Shown here: piece after piece, positions 16,515-25,161 of the stretch
Position numbering within the stretch: the first letter of the stretch is position 1
How the letters are laid out: each line of letters opens with the position of its first letter
Origin: an uncultured Lachnoanaerobaculum sp.
GTDB taxonomy: Bacteria; Bacillota; Clostridia; Lachnospirales; Lachnospiraceae
Reading direction: 5' to 3'
Assembly: GCF_938015485.1 (NCBI RefSeq)
Contig: NZ_CALLVU010000082.1
Span: 1-42,212 of the forward strand
Length of the DNA stretch: 42,212 nt
The notes under the pieces: model-generated
Told to the model about the DNA's origin: nothing
Database searches by the model: none
The model's input: only the letters and a program-made list of their open reading frames with translations
Position numbers and translations under genes: made by a program

Positions 16515-17720
16515 CTAATTTAAAATCTCAACCGCCCTTATGGATTCCTGTTCCACCTTACAGTTATGTAAGAGCATAAATTCCAACACTTGTCTATACT
16601 CTCCAAGCTTTCCTTTCTTTTTCTCTATCATATTTATATCTGAAGCTGTAAGCTCTTTATATATTTTCGCATCAAAAAACCTCTTTAAAGTATCAACCCC
16701 CATATTCAAAGGTCTGAAAGGTATTCCTGTTTTTTCTTTTAAGTTTTCAAGTATCAAAAATCCGTATACATCTATATCTCCCTCATGCAGATATTCACAG
16801 TGCTCATTCTCATCATATATCTTTTTTAATATTACCTGCTTTGATTTGTTGTGATAACCTCCAAGATAAATGTACACACTGTCTTTCTCATCTTCATCGT
16901 GATAGGTGGTCAGGTTTTCCACAGTGATTACAGACTTTGCAATTACCTTTATCTCCTTTATCTTTTCAAGTGCTGAATTTGAGAGTGCAATACCTCCGTT
17001 AATTTCCCTTACATAAATAACCGAATCTTCAAACTTAATTGCTATATCACCTTTTATATATACATATGTGGGATTCTCATAGAGGTTGTAGTACTCAAGT
17101 ATCTTATCCTTTTCCACTATCTCATCCGTATAATCAAAAAGTATGCTCTCCACAGTTGATTTAAACTCCCTTTGAAATCTCTTTGAGTCCTTAAACATTG
17201 CGGTTGAAAAATTTCTTATATAGCTCTCTCGACCAAGCTCAAGTATTGCTTCAAGTATTTTCAGTATATTAAAAAGTCTTTCTTTGTCATATTTTATATC
17301 ATATGGCAGCTTTTTATAGTTTGATATAAGTTTACTCCAATCGGATATAATACCTCTCAGTACAGGCAGATTTTTATCTTTAAATAAATCCAAAACCTCT
17401 TTTATTTTCTCACACTGCTGTGGTATATCGGTTCTTTTTACTCTCTTATAGCATTCTGCAATACTTTCGACATTTAATTTTACCTTTTCATATTTGCCCG
17501 TCTCATCCGCCTTTGATTCAATAAGATTTTCACTTATCAACTTTTCTATTGCCGTATTGATATCCTTATACACATTGTGATTGTATCTGTCCACATATTC
17601 AGGGTAGGTCTTTTTTATATCCGCCTGTATCACACGCAAAGAAGAAGGCTCTTTTTTAAAGCCTTCTCTTCTTTCATACATATCTATCAATCTGTTCAAA
17701 ACATCCTTAATGTAGTCCAT
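16515..17720 (-). CDS. jetD: Wadjet system nuclease subunit JetD (MksG-like, Toprim)
   Basis: A protein of about 401 residues with the DUF3322/DUF2220 architecture of JetD. This is the Toprim endonuclease that cuts circular DNA once the JetABC motor has extruded it. The N-terminal half is a winged-helix and coiled region. The C-terminal Toprim-like core shows the acidic residues expected for metal binding: Glu in TVENLTTY (about 268) and the D-x-D of GDIDVYG (about 315-317). The frame opens at a TTG at 17735, but the ATG at 17720 follows an AGAGG site by 7 nt and is preferred. It overlaps jetC by 14 nt. It is the last gene of the operon, and no strong terminator is visible before the DnaA-box array. 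Confidence 0.9.
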   Translation of the reverse strand: MDYIKDVLNRLIDMYERREGFKKEPSSLRVIQADIKKTYPEYVDRYNHNVYKDINTAIEKLISENLIESKADETGKYEKVKLNVESIAECYKRVKRTDIPQQCEKIKEVLDLFKDKNLPVLRGIISDWSKLISNYKKLPYDIKYDKERLFNILKILEAILELGRESYIRNFSTAMFKDSKRFQREFKSTVESILFDYTDEIVEKDKILEYYNLYENPTYVYIKGDIAIKFEDSVIYVREINGGIALSNSALEKIKEIKVIAKSVITVENLTTYHDEDEKDSVYIYLGGYHNKSKQVILKKIYDENEHCEYLHEGDIDVYGFLILENLKEKTGIPFRPLNMGVDTLKRFFDAKIYKELTASDINMIEKKKGKLGEYRQVLEFMLLHNCKVEQESIRAVEILN

Positions 17721-20700
17721 CCTCAATCCTCTCAAACACTCCTATCGCATTCCTGTTTCCGGACTTTACAATAGAATATGTAATATCACAGTACGGCAAT
17801 ATGGCTGTAGCCTTTTCAGCCGTTGCTATCAGAACAAGCTGCAAATTAAGCTTCTTGAACATATTCATCATCGGCTCTATTCTGTCACTTGTCATATTGT
17901 TGAATGCTTCATCAAGCAGTATCAGCCTTATAGAACCTTCCTTGCTCTGCTCATAAATCTGTAAAAGAGATGCACAGATAGCCACATAAAAAGGAGCCTG
18001 ATTCTCACCCCCGCTGCCTTCCGCGTTGACCTTTGAAAGTCCCACCTCATTTCCCGTCACACAATTTTTTACAATTATGTCATAGTCCAGATATGTTCTG
18101 TAATCCACATACATTCCCATACTTTTGGCACCTGACTTTTGACCTGAAAGATTCTGCCTTGCATGTTCCTCAACATCAATCATAATCCTTTGCATAAAAT
18201 CATCAATCTGACTTTCAAATATTTCAGACTTGTTACTTTCTGCAATAAGCATAAGCATTTCATTTTCTCTGTCAATCTGCATATTATCTTTGTCCATGAT
18301 GATATCATAGAACATTCCAAGTTCCCTGTCCTTACTCTTGTCAATTCCGAATCTGTAGCTTTCTTCACCGTACTCGAGATTTTCCATAACACGATTTATC
18401 TGCTTAAACTGCTGCTTTGCTCTTAAAATATCATCCTTCATTCTAAACAGCACTTCCTTACGGAATCTGTCCTTACATCTTATCTGTGCATTTACAAGTT
18501 CGCTCTTATGTCTTTCAAGCTCTATATTCTGCAATGTCAGAAATTCCTGCATATACCTGTTTGCTCCTCCGAGGCCTATAGCGTAATCACAGGTATATGT
18601 AGCCATATATCTTTGTTGCAGCGGTATAAGTTCCTGATTTAAGTAGTTGTTCAACGCGATATTGTCCTGAATTACACGATTTGAAAAGTTGTAGGCAATG
18701 GCTGAAGCCTTCTTTGATTTTCTTTCATTTTGATACTTCTTCTCAACGTCATTTATAAACTCCGGATACTCCTCTACACTTTTCTCGTATATATCCTGCA
18801 AATTTGAAAGGTTCGCTTCAAGCTCCTCAAGCAAATTTTTTGCCCTGTTTATATCAGCATTAATGTTTTGCTTTTTTGCCTTGTTATCAGTTATCTCATC
18901 TCTTATAGCATTTAAGTTCTTCTTACATTCTTTCACTCTGTCATACATAGCAAGCAGAATAGGATTTTTCTTAAACTCCTCTATCTTCTTTGCTATATCT
19001 TCTATCTTAGCTGATAGTACTTTTGACTTTGCCTTTGATTCACAGTAGTTTTCAAGTTTTCCGAAGTTGTCACCCGCTCTGAACTTTGTATATCCGTTAT
19101 AAATAGAGTCAAAGTTTTTCTTGGCTTCTTCAAGTTTTGTAAGTTCTTTTTTGACGCCTGCAAACTCTTCTTTTGCACTCTTTAATTGCTTTGCTATGGC
19201 ATCCACACCTATGAAATGTTCTTTTTTTGCCATCCTCTGTAAGCAGAAGTTTTGAAATCTGAGCCTGTCTCTTGTTACACTCTTTGAAAATTTCTCCAAA
19301 TCATCCGAAGACTCACAGCAAATGACATTTTTCATAACATATCTTGCATATGCCTTTGCGTAGATATTTTCAGAATCAATCTTATCTCCAAGATAAACCT
19401 CATTCAAAGACTTGTACTCAGCCTCCTTTATCTTTCTTGTATCTATAAGTCCTACTCCTTTAACTTTATCTCCCAGAGATACAAAGACCTTTTTTGCCGC
19501 AAGATAATTTTCCGGCTCAACAATAATATTAAACCTCTGAGTATTCAAATAGCTCTCAACAGCGTCCTGCCAGCTGTTATCCGTCATATATAAAAGTTCA
19601 CAAAGCAGCTTGGCATCCGCTCTTTTACTTTGCTCACTCAAGAAAGCATTTATCTTATCTCTTACAAATATCGCTTCATCAGGATAACACATCACGCCTG
19701 CTTCCAAACTCTTTATCTTTTTTGAAAGTACATCACTTTTATCATTAAGCTCTGCAATATCATTTCTTATCTTCGCATCATGATTTTTGATTTCTTCTTC
19801 CATGTCTGCAAAAAGCTTTGCACTGTTTTTAATTTCTCTTATCCTGTCATCCTTGTCGGCATTTTCATCTTTTATAGAGTCGTCTACTTTGACATAAAAT
19901 CCTACCTTATTCAGCCTGTCAATAAGAAAAAACAGCTTTTGAAGCACATCTTCAAATATACCCGCTTCCAATATAAGCTTCTCATTTTCAAGTTTATTGT
20001 TCTTATTTTCACTTTCAAGTGAGAGCATTTCCTTATTTTCCACATTTTCTTCCGCCGCTCTTTGTGCTTCATACAAAAGAGCTGATGCCTTATTCTCACT
20101 CTCTGAAAGTTCAAGTAATCTCTTATCAAGCATCTCAAGGCTTTTATTCCATTCCTCTATAAGATACTTTTTCTCATTTGTCTCTTCGATATTTTCCTGA
20201 AGATTTGCATAAGCAACCAAACTCTCATTTATTTTGACTTTGCTAAGGAGCTCTTTTGCCGATTTTATTCTTTCATTGATTTCTTTTAAAAGTTCTTCTC
20301 TGTCACTTGCCTCCTGCAGTATCTCCTGCAATCTCTCAAGTTCAAGCATATCCTTTTGTAAAAACTCTATATTCACTTCCGGCTCAGGCAAAATATATGT
20401 ATAGATAAACTCTCTGATATCCTTTATATCATCAAGTCCCGTGCCCATGTGGAACACCTCATTAAACTTCTTTCCGATAGGCGAGTTTGCCTCACCTATA
20501 CCCAGCACTCTGCAAATCCTTCTTTTTGCATCCGACTGATTGGACGCCCTGTCCATGCCCTTATTCTCAAGCTTGAAAGCATCTCTTGATGTAGGTCTCT
20601 TAGCATCATTTTTCTTTGTAAAAAAAGGAATATCCTCAAGAACAAATCCCGGTTTTGTAATGTACCAGTCCTGATATACCCCCTTTAAATCCTGCTTCGG

Positions 20701-21036
20701 CGTCTCAGATTCTATACGGGCAATTATTACAAAGTTCTTTTTTATAGCCTCATCCAAAAACTCTATCCCTATATATGAAACCGTATGTCCCGGACGAAGA
20801 TATGAATCCTCCGCCCTTTGCTTTTGGTGTACCGAACCTAAAAGAGTTCTTCCGCTCTTTTTATTTCCCGCCGTGTTGAAATCCTTATTTGTAGTAAGAC
20901 AATACCTTACGGCATCCATTATTGTAGTCTTTCCTACAGCGTTCACCCCCAAAAGGTAGGTGATATTTTTGAAATCTATTATATCATCCTGAAAATTATG
21001 CCAATTTATCAGATGAAGCCTCGTCATTCTAATCAT
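17707..21036 (-). CDS. jetC: Wadjet SMC-like ATPase JetC (MksB/MukB-like)
   Basis: A 1109-residue SMC-family motor, the loop-extruding ATPase of the Wadjet complex. The N-terminal head has HLINWHNF and Walker A GVNAVGKTT (30-38). Long coiled coils rich in Glu, Lys and Leu (about 225-450 and 640-800) flank a hinge-like globular segment near 455-620 (DNSWQDAVESYLNTQRFNII). The C-terminal head carries the ABC signature NAEGSGGENQAPF and Walker B LILLDEAFNNM. All motifs needed for ATP hydrolysis look intact. It overlaps jetB by ATGA. The length is typical of JetC and shorter than MukB. Confidence 0.95.
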   Translation of the reverse strand: MIRMTRLHLINWHNFQDDIIDFKNITYLLGVNAVGKTTIMDAVRYCLTTNKDFNTAGNKKSGRTLLGSVHQKQRAEDSYLRPGHTVSYIGIEFLDEAIKKNFVIIARIESETPKQDLKGVYQDWYITKPGFVLEDIPFFTKKNDAKRPTSRDAFKLENKGMDRASNQSDAKRRICRVLGIGEANSPIGKKFNEVFHMGTGLDDIKDIREFIYTYILPEPEVNIEFLQKDMLELERLQEILQEASDREELLKEINERIKSAKELLSKVKINESLVAYANLQENIEETNEKKYLIEEWNKSLEMLDKRLLELSESENKASALLYEAQRAAEENVENKEMLSLESENKNNKLENEKLILEAGIFEDVLQKLFFLIDRLNKVGFYVKVDDSIKDENADKDDRIREIKNSAKLFADMEEEIKNHDAKIRNDIAELNDKSDVLSKKIKSLEAGVMCYPDEAIFVRDKINAFLSEQSKRADAKLLCELLYMTDNSWQDAVESYLNTQRFNIIVEPENYLAAKKVFVSLGDKVKGVGLIDTRKIKEAEYKSLNEVYLGDKIDSENIYAKAYARYVMKNVICCESSDDLEKFSKSVTRDRLRFQNFCLQRMAKKEHFIGVDAIAKQLKSAKEEFAGVKKELTKLEEAKKNFDSIYNGYTKFRAGDNFGKLENYCESKAKSKVLSAKIEDIAKKIEEFKKNPILLAMYDRVKECKKNLNAIRDEITDNKAKKQNINADINRAKNLLEELEANLSNLQDIYEKSVEEYPEFINDVEKKYQNERKSKKASAIAYNFSNRVIQDNIALNNYLNQELIPLQQRYMATYTCDYAIGLGGANRYMQEFLTLQNIELERHKSELVNAQIRCKDRFRKEVLFRMKDDILRAKQQFKQINRVMENLEYGEESYRFGIDKSKDRELGMFYDIIMDKDNMQIDRENEMLMLIAESNKSEIFESQIDDFMQRIMIDVEEHARQNLSGQKSGAKSMGMYVDYRTYLDYDIIVKNCVTGNEVGLSKVNAEGSGGENQAPFYVAICASLLQIYEQSKEGSIRLILLDEAFNNMTSDRIEPMMNMFKKLNLQLVLIATAEKATAILPYCDITYSIVKSGNRNAIGVFERIEDGLH

Positions 21037-21608
21037 TCTTCATCTCCGTCTTCGCTGTTTTCATACTGTGCCAAAAGCTTGGCGGTCTCCTCATAGGCCT
21101 TATTTAATCCCACATCAGGCATGGCAAGCATCACTGAAGGGTAAATCCTGATCTTTGCATCCATATCCGAAAGTCTGTCCTCAACCTTTAAAAGATTGTA
21201 TCTTTTTATATTCCTTAAAGACTCTTCCAACAATACTCTGTCAAATTTTCTCGGGAGGTTGAGCTTCTCATATTCATTTTTTATCTCTTCAACAGTTGCA
21301 AACACGCTGTCTTCACTTGTGGATAAACTTTCTCTTTTTTCTACATACAAAAGTCTGAGTATAAGCAAAATAATACTCTCATATTTTTTTAATATAACTC
21401 TGCCGCTACCGTGATTATTGATAAGCTGAATAACCCTCAAATTTCTGTGAACTACCAAAGTATATCCTATAGGTAAAAAAATCTGTCTAAAGCTTTCTTC
21501 ATGATTTATAACATAATAGTACTTCTCTCTTGTAGTATCCACAGTTCCCATCAAAAAACAATTATTCAACAGGTAATTGGCTATCTCTTCTTTTATATCA
21601 ACCGCCAT
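21033..21608 (-). CDS. jetB: Wadjet kite subunit JetB (MksE-like, DUF4194)
   Basis: A 191-residue protein resembling the MukE/MksE kite subunits, which form winged-helix dimers on the kleisin and DNA. Recognisable features are an N-terminal helix with LLNNCFLMG, the hydrophobic strand LPIGYTLVVHRNLRVIQLIN, and a central helix YESIILLILRLLYVEKRE, typical of DUF4194. The C-terminus is acidic (NSEDGDEE). Its start overlaps the jetA stop as TAATG and its stop overlaps jetC as ATGA, so the three subunits should be made in a coupled way. Confidence 0.9.
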   Translation of the reverse strand: MAVDIKEEIANYLLNNCFLMGTVDTTREKYYYVINHEESFRQIFLPIGYTLVVHRNLRVIQLINNHGSGRVILKKYESIILLILRLLYVEKRESLSTSEDSVFATVEEIKNEYEKLNLPRKFDRVLLEESLRNIKRYNLLKVEDRLSDMDAKIRIYPSVMLAMPDVGLNKAYEETAKLLAQYENSEDGDEE

Positions 21609-23014
21609 TATCTTCTTTCCTCAACAATAAAATCTTTAAACCTTACACCGTTTATTTCCACCACATTGTCCTTCAGTCTTATATCGTATTCTCTTTCAGA
21701 TGTCTTTGAATATGTATATAATCCTATAATCTTTGTAAATGTATCGGGGTCCTTTTCAAATACCGAGCTTATCTGCACGGCATGATTTCCTGCAAGAATA
21801 TCCCTTGCAAACCTGTTTACATTCTCAGATGTCAAAGCATTCTTTATATACTCCATCATCTTTTTGTTTTTCTCTTCCACAAGCTCCATATCCGGCTCTT
21901 CGAATATACTCATAAGCTCAATAGGTGTAGGCTTTCTTTTTTTCACAGGTGTTGCAATAGAAGCGCTGTCAAAAAAGTTTTGACAAAATATCTGAAAGAT
22001 TTTGGCTCCTACAGTATCATCGTCTTTGTATCCGTCTTCATTTGAATCTATGGTACTTGCATAAAACCTCAGTATATTATTGATTTTACTCTTACTGCTT
22101 CCGTCGGACAGCAACAAAAACTGCGCTCTTTGTACGGCTCTCATCCTGTAGATTATATGTCTGTCGTCAATAGCCCTCATAAGACCTTCCATCTCTTCAA
22201 TGTCCATGCGAACCTTCGTTATCAGTTCTCTTATCTTAACTCCAGCTATGTCTTTCTCTACGCGTTCCGTATCCATACAGTCAAGCACCAGTGCGTCAAA
22301 CAGGCTGTCTTCACATTTATCAAGGCTTTCATACAGACTTGACCTGTAATAAAATAGATTGTCATTTGTCTTAAACCTGTGATATGAGCCCACAACTATC
22401 TTCTCTTCATATTTTTCAAAAAATTCCAATATCTCCTGCGGACTCTTACCCATAGTCAGCTCGTTTATATGGTCTTCTATTGAAGCCGACAAGGTTCTAA
22501 GCGCCTGATTCAGATTATCAAAGTCTTCCGACGCTTCTTTTAATACGCCTTCATACGGACTCCCCTGCTCGGATATATGCTCAAACATTGAATATATTTT
22601 GAAAAGCTTACCCTTATATGTGACAATCGTCGGACTGACAACCTCTTTAAATGACTTAAGTATAGGCACAACCTTATACTGTAGCGCCAGCTTATCCTCA
22701 TCCTCGTATTCACCGGGCTTTTCCAAGAGCCAGCCTGTATCTCTAAGCCTTCTGATAAGAGTACCTGCCACAACTCGCATATCCGAGATATTTCCGCTGA
22801 CCTCTTCCTGCTCTTCACTATCAAGTTCCACACTTTCTCCCAAGCCCAGAAGATATTCCTCCGCCATATCAAAGACAGTACTTTTTTCTATAGAATACAT
22901 CGGCATTCTCTTACATTTATCCCAAATCAAAGCCAGTATATCGGCATACTTTCTTTTATTGGTTCCGGTCAGAGGTCTGAACAGATTTTCATCTATCTCA
23001 TCAAAAATATTCAT
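21608..23014 (-). CDS. jetA: Wadjet kleisin subunit JetA (MksF-like, type II family)
   Basis: A 468-residue kleisin-like subunit linking the JetC heads to JetB. The N-terminus NIFDEIDENLFRPLTGTNK and the following winged-helix region (to about 140) match the JetA family formerly called DUF5716, which defines type II Wadjet. That differs from the DUF3375 JetA of type I. The middle (about 150-330) is helical with ENLxALR-like heptads, and the C-terminal part (about 350-468) forms a second small domain. The weak binding site and only 9 nt separating it from the upstream kinase gene suggest coupling to that gene. Classification as type II rests on family resemblance read by eye. Confidence 0.88.
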   Translation of the reverse strand: MNIFDEIDENLFRPLTGTNKRKYADILALIWDKCKRMPMYSIEKSTVFDMAEEYLLGLGESVELDSEEQEEVSGNISDMRVVAGTLIRRLRDTGWLLEKPGEYEDEDKLALQYKVVPILKSFKEVVSPTIVTYKGKLFKIYSMFEHISEQGSPYEGVLKEASEDFDNLNQALRTLSASIEDHINELTMGKSPQEILEFFEKYEEKIVVGSYHRFKTNDNLFYYRSSLYESLDKCEDSLFDALVLDCMDTERVEKDIAGVKIRELITKVRMDIEEMEGLMRAIDDRHIIYRMRAVQRAQFLLLSDGSSKSKINNILRFYASTIDSNEDGYKDDDTVGAKIFQIFCQNFFDSASIATPVKKRKPTPIELMSIFEEPDMELVEEKNKKMMEYIKNALTSENVNRFARDILAGNHAVQISSVFEKDPDTFTKIIGLYTYSKTSEREYDIRLKDNVVEINGVRFKDFIVEERR

Positions 23015-23023
23015 ATATCAAAC

Positions 23024-23845
23024 CTATACCAGATCAAGATACTGTTCCACCGGTATGCCGCGATACTTGTCCGCATTTTTTATATTGGCATTTATCATAT
23101 CTCTTACTACTTTTATAGCATGAGAAGTCGCATCAAAAAGTGGCTTACCGCCCAATATATCTCCCACCAATATCGCTGAGAATATATCTCCGGTTCCCGG
23201 GAATCTGACATCTATCTCGTCATATTCAATATAGGCAATCTTATTGGTATCGGCATAATAACATAGGCAGTATTTTTTATCCTCAAAAGGCACGGATGTA
23301 ATAACCGCCGAAGATTGATTTTCCCCGATAAGCTTTCTCAACATAACCTCATTTTCTTCTTTAGAAAATCCCTCTTTTTTGTATTCCATACCTGTAAGCA
23401 GGCAGCACTCTGTAAAATTCGGCTTTATAAGATTTGCAAACTTAAGAAGTCTCTTTCTGTTTTCTACAGCATTCTTTGCGATACCGTTATATAGTCTGCC
23501 GTCATCTCCCATTATAGGGTCAACAAATATAAAAGTACCTTTTTTACTTTGCTTGTCACAAAAGTCCGCCAAAATATCGGCCTCTTCATCAGATGCGATA
23601 AATCCTATCGCTATAGACTCAAATGAAAAATCCAGCTCATTCCATACATTAACAGTCTTTTCAATATAATCCTTAGTATCAAGTATCTCAAACTTTCCGT
23701 AGTCAAGAGTATTGGATACAAGTGCTGTAGGAAGTGTAAATATCTCAAATCCCATATGTGACATTATCGGCATCATGGCTGAAAGTGCCACCTTTCCGTA
23801 ACCTGCAAGATCGTTAACCAGTAAAATTTGTTTATTTTTGCTCAT
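23024..23845 (-). CDS. Pyridoxine kinase-family protein (second copy), heads the Wadjet operon
   Basis: A 273-residue ribokinase-superfamily protein of the PdxK/PdxY type. LLVNDLAGYGKVALS (about 8-22) is the B6-binding strand-loop. VDPIMGDDGRLY (about 107-118) and GTGDIFSAIL (catalytic Asp) are conserved. It differs from the 2.1-kb paralogue: the HTGG motif is replaced by SNTLDYG, and sequence similarity outside motifs is modest. It probably phosphorylates a pyridoxine-type or related hydroxymethyl-pyrimidine substrate. Only 9 nt separate it from jetA and it has its own -10 element, so it appears to be the first gene of the Wadjet transcript. A role in defence is not implied by the family. 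Confidence 0.82.
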   Translation of the reverse strand: MSKNKQILLVNDLAGYGKVALSAMMPIMSHMGFEIFTLPTALVSNTLDYGKFEILDTKDYIEKTVNVWNELDFSFESIAIGFIASDEEADILADFCDKQSKKGTFIFVDPIMGDDGRLYNGIAKNAVENRKRLLKFANLIKPNFTECCLLTGMEYKKEGFSKEENEVMLRKLIGENQSSAVITSVPFEDKKYCLCYYADTNKIAYIEYDEIDVRFPGTGDIFSAILVGDILGGKPLFDATSHAIKVVRDMINANIKNADKYRGIPVEQYLDLV

Positions 23846-23881
23846 ATATTGTAGTCTCCGTATTCTTATATTATTTATTGC

Positions 23882-23887
23882 ATTATA
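23882..23887 (-). promoter_or_regulatory. Extended -10 promoter for the kinase-jetABCD operon
   Basis: Minus-strand TGATATAAT, an extended -10 (TGN plus TATAAT), is about 37 bp upstream of the kinase start. It lies in the 64-bp gap after the MBL-protein stop. No convincing -35 is present. It would make the Wadjet operon independent of the upstream gene. Confidence 0.5.
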
Positions 23888-23909
23888 TCACAATATTCGC
23901 CTAAGATAT

Positions 23910-25082
23910 CTAAGGATTGCATATCTTACAAGGCTCATAACCTCTTTTTATAAGCTCATCCCTTGTAGTCTTTACTTCTTCCTTGTTCTTATCCTTTATC
24001 TTAGGTACCGATTTACAGTCGGGATAGTGAAACCTAAGTGAGTTATTGTTAAGTATATAGGTCATTTCAAGACTGTTTCCCGGCTCCGTCGTTTTATCTT
24101 CCGCCATATTCCTTTGAGGCACTGTATCGGCTTTATTTTTTACTACATCCTTTGTACCTGCATTTTCATAGCCCGACTTCCATGTATCTGAAGGACTTAC
24201 ATTCCATGACAGCTTCACTCCGTCAGAGTTTACCGCTATACTTCCCTGTTCGTCAGTCCTGTAAACCTTCGCGCCAAGCTTTTTAAACTCATCCAGCACT
24301 TCCCTGTGCGGATGTCCGTAAGTATTACCCTTGCCGCAACTTATCACCACATACTTAGGTGATATTTTCTTTAACCACTCGCTGCTTGATGATGTATTGC
24401 TGCCGTGGTGCCCTGCGTGATACACATCCGCTTTTAAATCCGCCCCGGAATCCGCTATTTCCTGTTCCTCCTCACTCTCGGCATCTCCTGAAAGCAAAAA
24501 TGAAGTATCTTTATATTTTACCTTAACTACAACGGAGTTATTGTTGTTACTCTCAGCCTTACTTATCGGCCCAAGTACTGTAAAGTCGGCACTTCCCAAG
24601 GTGAATTTTTCTCCTACTTTAGGCACACTAATCTTATAATTTCTATAATTTATAGAATCAATTAATTCTTCATATTCTTTGCTGTCACTTTTTTTATCAG
24701 GCAAAAAGATATTTTCACAGTCAAATTTTGTGATTATAACATCCATACCGCCTATATGGTCCGCATCGGGATGTGTTCCGATAACATATTTAAGTTTTAA
24801 GACTCCGGCCTTTTTAAGATAAAGCTGCACGGCACTGCCCTTTGTATTATCGCCGGCGTCTATCAGCATCCATTCACCGTCACATCCTATAAGCGTGGCA
24901 TCTCCCTGTCCCACATCTATAAAATGCATGGAAAACTTCGATGTTTTAATATCCGCCACAGCCTCAGTCATTGAGACTTCGGTATTTGATACCGCCGCCC
25001 TGCCTCTACATCCTATAAAGGTAAAGACAATACATATTAGCAAACATAAAAATAAACCTTTAAATCCTTTATGCTTTTTCAT
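23910..25082 (-). CDS. ComEC/Rec2-related MBL-fold lipoprotein
   Basis: A 390-residue predicted lipoprotein. It has a signal sequence, then lipobox FIGC with Cys25, then a metallo-beta-lactamase domain like the C-terminal domain of ComEC. Motifs are DVGQGDATLI (about 57-66), LIDAG, GTHPDADHIGG (metal ligands), SGDAE and AGHHGSNTSSS. The free-standing form is common in Clostridia and may degrade extracellular DNA or another phosphodiester; that activity is inferred. The C-terminal 50 residues hold an Ada-like Cys/His module with HYPDC...EPCKIC, a probable zinc site often fused to such proteins. A GGAGAG site precedes the start. Confidence 0.87.
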   Translation of the reverse strand: MKKHKGFKGLFLCLLICIVFTFIGCRGRAAVSNTEVSMTEAVADIKTSKFSMHFIDVGQGDATLIGCDGEWMLIDAGDNTKGSAVQLYLKKAGVLKLKYVIGTHPDADHIGGMDVIITKFDCENIFLPDKKSDSKEYEELIDSINYRNYKISVPKVGEKFTLGSADFTVLGPISKAESNNNNSVVVKVKYKDTSFLLSGDAESEEEQEIADSGADLKADVYHAGHHGSNTSSSSEWLKKISPKYVVISCGKGNTYGHPHREVLDEFKKLGAKVYRTDEQGSIAVNSDGVKLSWNVSPSDTWKSGYENAGTKDVVKNKADTVPQRNMAEDKTTEPGNSLEMTYILNNNSLRFHYPDCKSVPKIKDKNKEEVKTTRDELIKRGYEPCKICNP

Positions 25083-25093
25083 TTCTCTCCTTA

Positions 25094-25124
25094 TGAAAAT
25101 AAGGCTGCCAAAATTGACAGCCTC
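25094..25124 (-). terminator. Rho-independent terminator of the CAP-protein gene
   Basis: Minus strand: AGGCTG (25123-25118) pairs with CAGCCT (25107-25102), followed by TATTTTC. It lies between the CAP-protein stop and the ribosome binding site of the MBL lipoprotein gene. The short U-tract makes it moderate in strength. Confidence 0.65.
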
Positions 25125-25161
25125 GTTGTACTATTAACTGTATTGTAAGGTACCTATATCA

